A stretch of 64,000 bases of DNA from contig CALYLX010000144.1 in the NCBI GenBank assembly GCA_944990035.1, forward strand, positions 124,001-188,000, in the 5' to 3' direction. The notes under the pieces were generated by a model that searched no databases, was not told where the DNA came from, and saw only the letters and a list, made by a program, of their open reading frames with translations. The DNA comes from Clitopilus passeckerianus. Taxonomy: Eukaryota > Basidiomycota > Agaricomycetes > Agaricales > Entolomataceae. The translations under genes were made by a program, and so were the position numbers. This document shows positions 57,251 to 64,000 of the stretch, in pieces; within the stretch, counting starts at the first letter, position 1, and the number at the start of each line of letters is the position of its first letter.

Positions 57251-60200
57251 TCAGGTGAGTTTCTTCCTCTTTTTATACTCGGTGAGTATTTTCTTGGCGT
57301 TCCGCAGTTCCGACTCGGGCATCCATTCGTTGTCCGCTGATGGCCATCCCTTCCATTTTACGAGGTATCTGTGTCGCCCTTTGCCTTGTTTCTGATGGGC
57401 CACAATTGCTTCTATTTCGTATTCTTCTATTCCGTCGATTTCGTCAGGTGGCGGTTTAGAGAAGCTGGGTCCATGCGCTTTGGTGGAGATGTAACGGGTG
57501 AGAAGTGACGCGTGAATCACCGGGTGGATCTTCCATCGTCTTGGCAGGTCGAGTTTATAGGTCAGGTGTCCTTTTACCTCAAGTATCTTGAAGGGTCCTT
57601 CTCGTTTGGGTGCTAGTTTCTTGGAGATGTTTCCTTGATTGAGATTTGTGGCTTCTAACCACACCTTTTCTCCGACTTTGAATGGGGTGAACTGTCGTGT
57701 GATCTTCTCTGCCATGCGTTGCGCAGCAAGTGCATGTGCAGCATTTGCTTCATCGCGTGCTAGCAGAAGTTCCTTGATCCGTTTGTCAACTGCGGGAATT
57801 TTGCTAGTGGGAGCAACTGATGGGAGTGCAGGTGGTTCGTATCCCATCATTAGGTAGAATGGGGTTCGTTTGGTGACAGAGTGTGTTCGGCTGTTGTAGG
57901 AGAATTCTAGAGTGGTAATCCATTTGGACCAGGATTCGGGGTTCTGTGCACAGAAGATGCGGAGATAGGCATCAATCTCCTGATTGATCCTTTCTGTCGC
58001 ACCATCGGTTTGTGGGTGGTAGGCGGTGCTCATGTTGAGCTTGATTCCAAGGAGTCGTCCCATTTCTTGGAAAACTTTAGAGGCGAATTGAGGTCCTCTG
58101 TCTGAAATTCCTTTGTCGGGAAGTCCAAAGCGACGGTAAACGTTGTCAATGTAGGCGTTTGCAGTTCCTGTGGCGTCGATTTTCTTTGTGCAAGGGATGA
58201 AAATTGCCCCCTTCGTAGCTCCATGGTCGACCACGGCCATAATGCTATCGAAACCATCACTCTCTGGGAGATCCGTGTGAAAATCGTACGTCACTAGCGA
58301 AAATGGCCTAGTGGTTTCGGATTTGATGGGCATTAATGGTGGAGCGGTGGGGTGGCGATTGATTTTCGTTTGCTGGCACATTGCACAGCCCTGCACAAAG
58401 TTCTTGATGAACACTGACATCCCTGGCCACCAGTAGTCCTTCCGGACTTTTTCCAGTGTCCCAAATTGTCCAGGGTGTCCTGCGCTGGGTAGATCGTGAT
58501 AACGTTGGACTATCTTCCTTCGGAGGTCTTCGTCATCTGGTACCACACACTTGTCCTTGTAGTACAAGATGCCATCGTCAAATTTCCAGTCTTCCAGGTT
58601 TGATCGGATTGGTGGGGGTCCGTCTTCTTTGGCGGTGCGAATGGCGTCAACAATCAGTTTGTCATTGACCATCTTGTGTACAATTTCGTCCTTTAGTTCA
58701 ATGTCAATTGAGCGAAGGAAGAGCTTGTCGGGGAGGAGAATGATGTCTTCGTTGTCGGTGTCTTCACCTGGGATGTGGTCTGGTCGTCGAGATAGTGCGT
58801 CAGATTGTATCATCTTTGCACCAGGGGTGTGTACAAGTTTGATGTTAAACTGGGATAGCATCAAATTCCATCTTGCTTGTCGTCGGTTCAACTTCCGGGC
58901 TTCTCGGAAGTATGTGAGGTTTTGTGATCGGATAGAATCACAACTGAATGTTGGGATCCATGGAAGTAGTGTCGCCAGGTTTCTAATGCGCGGATAATGC
59001 CTAGAAGTTCTCGGTCGTAGATTTCATAGTTCCGTTCTGTTTCCGAGAACGATTTAGATATGAAACCACATGGGTGCCATGATCCGTTGGCGTCACGTTG
59101 TTGTAGGACTGCTCCTGTTGCATGTTTTGAGGCGTCGCTTTCCACCACAAATGGCTTCGTGGGATCAGGCATCAGCAACACAGGCGCTTCCAGGAATTTG
59201 TCTTTCAGGGTAGTGAAAGCTTTGTGACATTCATTGGTCCATTCCCATTTCTTGTCTTTCTTGGTGAGTTCGTTCAGCGGTTTGGCAATTTCCGCATATT
59301 TTCCGATGAACCTGCGGTAAAAGTTTCCGAATCCTAGGAATGATCGGACTTCCTTTACTGTAGTTGGCGTAGGCCAGTCGCGCATCCCTGCAAGTTTGAC
59401 AGGGTCCATGGAGATCTTGTTTGGTTCAATGATGAACCCAAGGTATTCCACTCTTGTGGTGTCAAATTGGCATTTCTCTGCTTTGAGGTAGAGATCGTTG
59501 TTTTGTAGTCTTTGTAAGACTCTGCGTGTGCGTTCTCGGTGTTTTTCTGGATCGTTGGAGAAGATGAGGATGTCGTCCATGTAGATGATGACCCATCCTT
59601 CGTCTATCATGTCTCGGAAAAGGTGGTTCATCATTGCTTGGAAGGTACCGGGTGAGTTCATTAGTCCAAAGAACATCACCATTGGTTCAAATAACCCTCG
59701 GTTGGTCTTGAACGCTGCTTTCCATTGGTCACCATCTTTGATGCGGATGTTGTGATATCCCCATCGAATGTCGAGTTTGGTGAAGACAGTTGCTCCTTTG
59801 AGTTTATCGATGAGTTCGCTAGCCAGCGGTAAGGGGTAAGCGTTAGGTATTGTTCCTTCGTTGAGTCGTCGGTAATCCTGACATGGTCTCAGGGCTTCCG
59901 AGTCTTTCTTTGCAACAAAGAAGAACGGAGATGCTTGTGGGGAGTTGGATTCTCGGATGTATCCTTTGGCTAGATTTTCCTTGAGAAACTCGTCGAGTTT
60001 TTCTTGCTCTAAGGGGCTGAGCGGATAGACCTTGCAGTCTTTTGGCACGAAATCTGTCTTCAGATCTATGGCGTGATCCCAGGGTCGGCTTGGTGGGAAT
60101 CGTTCAGATGCTGCTTTCTCAAAGACTTTTCTGTAGTCTTGAAGATAGTCGGGGATGATTTCGTCAAGGGATTTCTTTGGTTCCTTATCTTCTCGTTTAT

Positions 60201-61083
60201 GTTCCAGAGCTTGCGAAATTGATGTTTTCGCACGTATCCACACCTGCTGTGTGTGGTGTCTGGTTGCTGGATGGTGTGTTACCACCGTCTGTCGTATTGT
60301 GGTAGTTGGCCTGATTGGCCCGTACACAAGGTAATCCTTTGTGTGTTCCTGCGTAAGTGGGGGTTCCTCCTTGGTGAATATTCCGACTGCCGGTTCGTTC
60401 TGGCAGTATGCGATGAGAAAATCTTCATTGATCTCTTCTCCGTCTTCGACTATTCGGAAATAGTCGCTAAGTCCTTCTGATTTTCCGGGATTCTCTTCGG
60501 AACAATCAGGTGCTGGGGTAGGTGGCGTGTTTTCCTCTAGTAGTTGTTCTCGGATGGCTCTCATCCGCTTGATGTCTACTGCTCGCATCAATGTTTGCGA
60601 CAGTCGTTGGGTAATGCGTGATTCGTCGATTTCGAGTGTGCCGTCGCTCCACGATATGATTGGATCTACCCGTTTTAGCCAGGGTAATCCAAAAATCAGG
60701 TGGTCTTTCCCGAGTCCAGTGACAAAACATCTTTCCTTGATGATGGCTGTCCCTATCTTGGCAATAACCCAGGTAAAGTGGGTAATAGTTCCTTGTTTGT
60801 TCAGGGTGCCATCAACGTTTCGTGCTGTAATCGGTTGTCGGAGTGGGAGTAGTGGGAGGTGATGTGTCTTGGCGAAGACGGAGTCGATAAATGACCCTTG
60901 CGCTCCAGAGTCAATGAGAGCTTTTGTGCCGGCGATTGTTGTATTTCCATCTAGGGGGTCTTGTAGAGAGATTGGGATACGCATAGATTCAGCATAAAAA
61001 TCAGTAGCTACAAGTACACTGGAAATATCAATCGGGCGAGGAAGTACTGACGTCGGCTTTGCAGTCTTCCTCTTTAAAAACCC
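57251..61083 (-). CDS. pol: GYP2 Pol polyprotein (PR-RT-RNaseH-IN-chromodomain), one frameshift
   Basis: The pol frame is open from 61083, -1 to gag, and the first ATG is at 60984. Protease: ALIDSGAQGSFID. Reverse transcriptase: TKLDIRWGYHN and IYMDDILIF. RNase H: ESDASKHATGAVL and YDRELLGIIRALE. At SDHK the frame breaks and stops at 58888. Adding one base to the TTTT (plus strand) at 58920-58923 restores NLTYFREARKLNRRQARW, matching GYP1. The rest is integrase with zinc finger (CAMCQQTKI), DDE residues (SDRGPQFAS, TDGATERINQE) and a chromodomain (IEAIVAHQKQGK, VKWKGWPSADNEW). As written, RNase H is truncated and integrase is out of frame. Confidence 0.9.
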
Positions 61084-62000
61084 TCAGCCTCTGCTTCAGT
61101 GTAGAATTCAGCGGCTTCTTCTTGGGGCATGTCAGCTAGGACTGCTCTGACATATTTGATCAACTCGGCTCCCTTCTCAGGTTTCTTGTGGAATCGGCTG
61201 TCGTTGTTGCTAGGGTAGGTTCTTCCAAAATTCTTCCTTTGAAGACATTGTTGGATCGTGTGACCTTTCTTGGAGCAATAGTAGCACAAGTTGTTCTTCT
61301 TGTGATGTTCTCTTTCCTCCTGGGTGAGGCGGCGTTTGGGTGGATCAGTGGTGAAACGATCAACATCCATAGCCATTGGGTCTCGGGCTCCAGTAGGTGT
61401 TTTGTAAGCACCTTTGACCATATCAGATGTCTTGATGATACGGGTATGTCCCATGATTGTCTTGGCACGTCGCCAGTTGTTGTCAAACTGGACGGCTTTC
61501 TTGACCCAATCGTCGAATGTGGTAGGAGGAATCGGAAAAGAGAATTTTCTCTCGGAGTTTGGGGGTAAGTCCTTCCATGAAGATCTCAATCTTTGCAGTG
61601 TCACCGCTGAGATCAGTTCGTGCAAGAATATTCTTGAAGACGGTGACAAATTCGTCAGCTGTCCCATCCTGTCGTAAGGCTTTGAGTTGGAGGAGTGCGG
61701 CAGCTTTGTCGTCGGTAGGGGAAAAGGCTTCTTTGAATTGGTTGATAAATTCAGCGTAGGTGGCTTTCCTTTCAGCTGCTGAATATTTATCGTGAAATTC
61801 TAATCCCCATGCTGCTGCAGTTCCTTCTTTGAGGAAGGATAGGGCGATGCGAATCTTCTTGTCATCTTCGAGTTGGTTGAGGTTGTTTAGGATGAGGTAG
61901 TCTTCAAGTTCCTGAATGAACTTTCTGGTCTTGGATCGGTCTCCGGAGAACGTTTGGGGTTTGGCTCCAATGTCCTTCTTGTTGTTGTTGTCTTGTGACA
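61074..62000 (-). CDS. gag: GYP2 Gag (frame-broken)
   Basis: The first AUG of the inferred transcript is at 62000 (MSQDNNNKKDIGAKPQ). Capsid-like sequence follows (FIQELEDYLILNNLNQ, FKEAFSPTDDKAAALLQLKA, IEIFMEGLTPKLREK). At the TTTT (plus strand) of 61545-61548 the frame is lost. Sequence homologous to GYP1 resumes two bases out of step with PIPPTTFDDWVKKAVQF, and leads to a CCHC knuckle (CYYCSKKG, then HTIQQC) and the stop TAA at 61076-61074. An acidic frame (PEEEEEEHQVQQ) lies open upstream of the ATG, as in GYP1. As written, the protein would end at 61483 without its zinc knuckle. Confidence 0.82.
61075..61083 (-). promoter_or_regulatory. Candidate -1 frameshift site at the GYP2 gag/pol junction
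   Basis: The minus strand reads GGGTTTTTA. In the gag frame this is G GGT TTT TAA, a canonical X-XXY-YYZ slip site (GGGTTTT). The pol frame is -1 and open from here, as in GYP1. Confidence 0.65.
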
Positions 62001-62777
62001 TTTCGTAGTCGAAATCGAAGTCGGTCTCTGGTTCAATTGTTTCTGCACTGGGGCGCTCCTCTGGCTCAGCTGTGGGGCTCTCCTCTAGCTGTTGTTGTAC
62101 TTGGTGTTCTTCTTCTTCCTCTTCGGGCAAGACAGAAGCGCTGGTAGACGGGACTAGTGATGGGTTCCTGGATATTGCTGTGGGTAATGGTGCGAAGCGT
62201 CGCTGTTCCTCCTCGTCTACTTCAATGTCGTGTTCTCGTTGAGCTCGGACAATAGCAGGGGTCTTATGAGGTCGTTCAGGGGTAGGGAAGTCTAGAGCGT
62301 GGAAGTGTCTGTTTTCAACGGCAACGGTGGTGAATGTGAATTTGCCAAGGGAGAGAGGCGTAGCACCAGCGGTTATTGTTGTGATTAAAACCGCAGTAGC
62401 TTCCGTTGGTGAACTTGTAGACGTTGTTGGTTCCTTCTACTAGAGTGGTATTTCGTGGCGGGTGGTCTGCCCTGTGTACGACCGTGGTGACTGAGTGGTA
62501 GCCGCAACGGCAATCGGCCTGTTGCGTGCTTCTGCTGTGTTGTCGTGGGGTGGGCCTGCGCTAACAATGAGCGGGCCTTCTGAACAGCTTGACCTTTTGT
62601 TAAGGCAGAGCCTAACAACTTAGGTAATACTGTTTACGCTCGATGTCTTTGATAAACAAAGACAGAGATTTGTCAGCAGCTGCGGCTGTACTGACAACCT
62701 GGTGAGATTGACGAAGCAAGGGACTTAAAGGCGAAGTAGAGAACTAAGCAGTTAGGTAGATTGCCTAGGTCAAGCTG
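62001..62777 (-). promoter_or_regulatory. GYP2 AUG-free leader
   Basis: From the inferred RNA start at 62777 down to 62001 the minus strand has no ATG in any frame, although the plus strand of the same segment has several. A gag-frame extension is open over about 62340-62001. A segment (TNGSYCGFNHNNNRW) equivalent to one in the GYP1 leader is read in a different frame near 62430-62365. Confidence 0.75.
62585..62595 (-). other. GYP2 primer-binding site (self-priming type)
   Basis: The minus strand reads AGGTCAAGCTG, two bases after the 5' LTR. It is the exact complement of 62777-62767 in the LTR, the same 11-mer as in GYP1. Confidence 0.8.
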
Positions 62778-63062
62778 AGGAGCCTTGACCAAATGGTACA
62801 GGTTTATATACCTATCTAGTAGTTCTAAATATAGCACATGCGCAGCATGCTGAGTAAGTAATGAGTCATGCGCAGCATGATGAGTAAGTACATGAGTCAG
62901 AAAGAGTCAGATAAGGTATAAGTCTCTCACGATCGTGAGAGATGCGGAGTAAGCATGGAAAAAGATGAAAAATGCGCAGTGATGCGCAGCATATGTGAGT
63001 AATCGTGCATAGGTAAGCGGGCCGGGGTATGTAAGGAGAAACATGTAAGCAAAATCATAACA
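62598..63062 (-). repeat. GYP2 5' LTR, 465 bp
   Basis: Identical to 55847-56311. The minus-strand TATA box lies at 62810-62803 and the inferred RNA start at 62777, about 30 nt downstream. The interior carries several ATGCGCAGCAT-type short repeats and a CTCTCACGATCGTGAGAG palindrome. Confidence 0.95.
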
Positions 63063-63067
63063 GAACG
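63063..63067. repeat. Target-site duplication of GYP2, right copy (GAACG)
   Basis: It directly follows the LTR and matches 55842-55846. Confidence 0.93.
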
Positions 63068-64000
63068 GGGCTCTGACAGGATAGTCTTCGTTGAGCTGTC
63101 CGTGCGAGAGGGAGAAGGAGGACGAGGCGCTTGATATTATGAGGAGTGAACTAGTCACGAGTGACAAGCGAAAATGAGTGCGTCCATATCGAGGTATGGA
63201 TGCGTGCAACACGACGCATGGGTATGGTATGGGCGTGATTCTGATCCTGATGTAGGAAAAAGCGAAGACGGTTTGAATCTAATGATTACTTGCACCTCAG
63301 GATCAGGCTCATCGTTCGAATTGTCAACAATCTGTAATCCTTCGTTCACCTCCCCACAGCACGTTTCGGCTGGTACCAGTTCCTATTGGAAGGTCACCTA
63401 CGCCTACTTGCTCGATTTAATTGTAGTGGACGAAGCGGAGGGAGTGCCTGTAGAGTTGGGTCAGTCGTGTTGTAAGTGGAAGAAACATTCCAGATGTACT
63501 ACACGGGAGACTCGAATCGAGCAGCTGTGTGCTTAGTGCGCTCAAGACGCCAAAGATCCAGACGACATATTTGATGGGATGGCGACAGGGACAGCTAAGA
63601 CATCGGTTGAGGGGTCTTTGCTGTATTTAATACAGCAGCTAGAGCTTGTAAGATGTTAGTTGTCGGGAGCAGAGAAGAGAACGAGTCTGCTTACGCTTGT
63701 TGTCATCCAACGTTCTTTCCTTTGCCAACGTCCTCGATTTCTATGCCTCGCACGTAACCAGTCGCCCGCTGACGCTGATAAGGACCATTGACAGTCATCA
63801 ATCACGGGGTGGGAGGAGACAGTCTAGACAAGACGAGGAGGGGAGACGAGAAAGGAGAATCACTAAACGAATTGAGGCATTAGATCTTAGAAGCCATTTG
63901 ATCGCCATGGCACTGTTCATCCGACTCTCCAAACTCTTCATCTCACATCGATGAAGATTTCTCAGAGTGTCTACTCGAGAGGGCAGTGAACGAAGCGATG
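63068..64000 (-). pseudogene. Another degenerate YEVKSLE-type minus-strand module
   Basis: Exon 1 trace EMKSLESRMNSAM lies at about 63945-63900 and exon 2 trace GYVRGIEIEDVGKGKNVG at about 63760-63705. Order and spacing match the copies near 42.3 and 42.9 kb. No continuous gene is visible, and the window ends before any associated core repeat. Confidence 0.4.

Larger units (their letters stand above)
55847..63062 (-). mobile_element. GYP2: Ty3/gypsy chromovirus LTR retrotransposon, 7216 bp
   Basis: A full-length element on the minus strand with 465-bp LTRs (62598-63062 as 5' LTR, 55847-56311 as 3' LTR) that appear identical base for base, and GAACG duplications. It carries gag, pol with a chromodomain, and a third ORF absent from GYP1. 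Pol is clearly related to GYP1's (for example SERFPPSRPWDHAIDLK in both) but the LTRs are unrelated, so the two are different families of one lineage. Identical LTRs mean very recent insertion, yet gag, pol and ORF3 all show frame breaks at A-runs. Confidence 0.95.

Noticed and set aside
1..64000. CRISPR arrays, rRNA genes, bacterial operons, telomere repeats
   Set aside because: None of the characteristic sequences is present. The gene structure is eukaryotic throughout.

Overview
The window looks like accessory DNA from an agaricomycete (mushroom-forming basidiomycete). The evidence is short spliceosomal introns (about 49-62 nt, GTRNGT donors), an expanded set of BTB/POZ and F-box genes, Ty3/gypsy chromoviruses with a C-terminal chromodomain, a class I terpene synthase and a small cysteine-rich secreted protein. 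There is no rRNA operon, CRISPR array or bacterial-style operon. All gene models were spliced by eye, using splice consensus, frame phase and comparison among paralogues inside the window.

Layout. 0-4.2 kb: the 3' end of one BTB-like gene and a complete one. 4.5-12.1 kb: an F-box gene cut in two by a 6.07-kb Ty3/gypsy element (GYP1) with 5-bp target duplications. 12.4-13.8 kb: a 1.35-kb inverted-terminal-repeat element, with a second copy at 40.5-41.9 kb. 15-19.5 kb: decayed spliced genes and tandem modules. 19.8-21.7 kb: an F-box gene. 22.4-27.2 kb: two BTB-like genes. 27.6-36.4 kb and 42-52.6 kb: many diverged copies of spliced gene fragments grouped around a repeated ~110-bp core. Among these lie two paralogous 81-residue proteins, a secreted cysteine-rich protein and a terpene synthase. 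37.5-39.8 kb: an inverted BTB-like/F-box pair whose F-box member is a deletion pseudogene. 53-54.9 kb: another BTB-like gene. 55.8-63.1 kb: a second gypsy element (GYP2, minus strand) with identical LTRs.

The BTB-like genes share one architecture: six exons in the five complete copies, and two consecutive BTB domains each followed by a helical segment ending in a conserved Trp. The matching introns of the two halves lie at the same place and phase, so the gene arose by internal duplication including introns. BTB proteins are typically Cul3 adaptors and F-box proteins are SCF/Cul1 adaptors. The locus therefore looks like an expanding array of candidate ubiquitin-ligase adaptors, broken up by transposons.

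Both gypsy elements share features that can be read directly. An 11-nt primer-binding site is exactly complementary to sequence just downstream of the LTR TATA box, which is the Tf1-type self-priming arrangement. A 620-780-nt leader contains no AUG at all. A GG(G/A)TTTTTA site lies at a -1 gag/pol overlap. In GYP1 the 3' LTR could produce a transcript whose first AUG is in frame with the severed 3' part of the F-box gene. GYP2 carries an extra Cys/His-rich ORF after pol and several frame breaks in A-runs despite identical LTRs.
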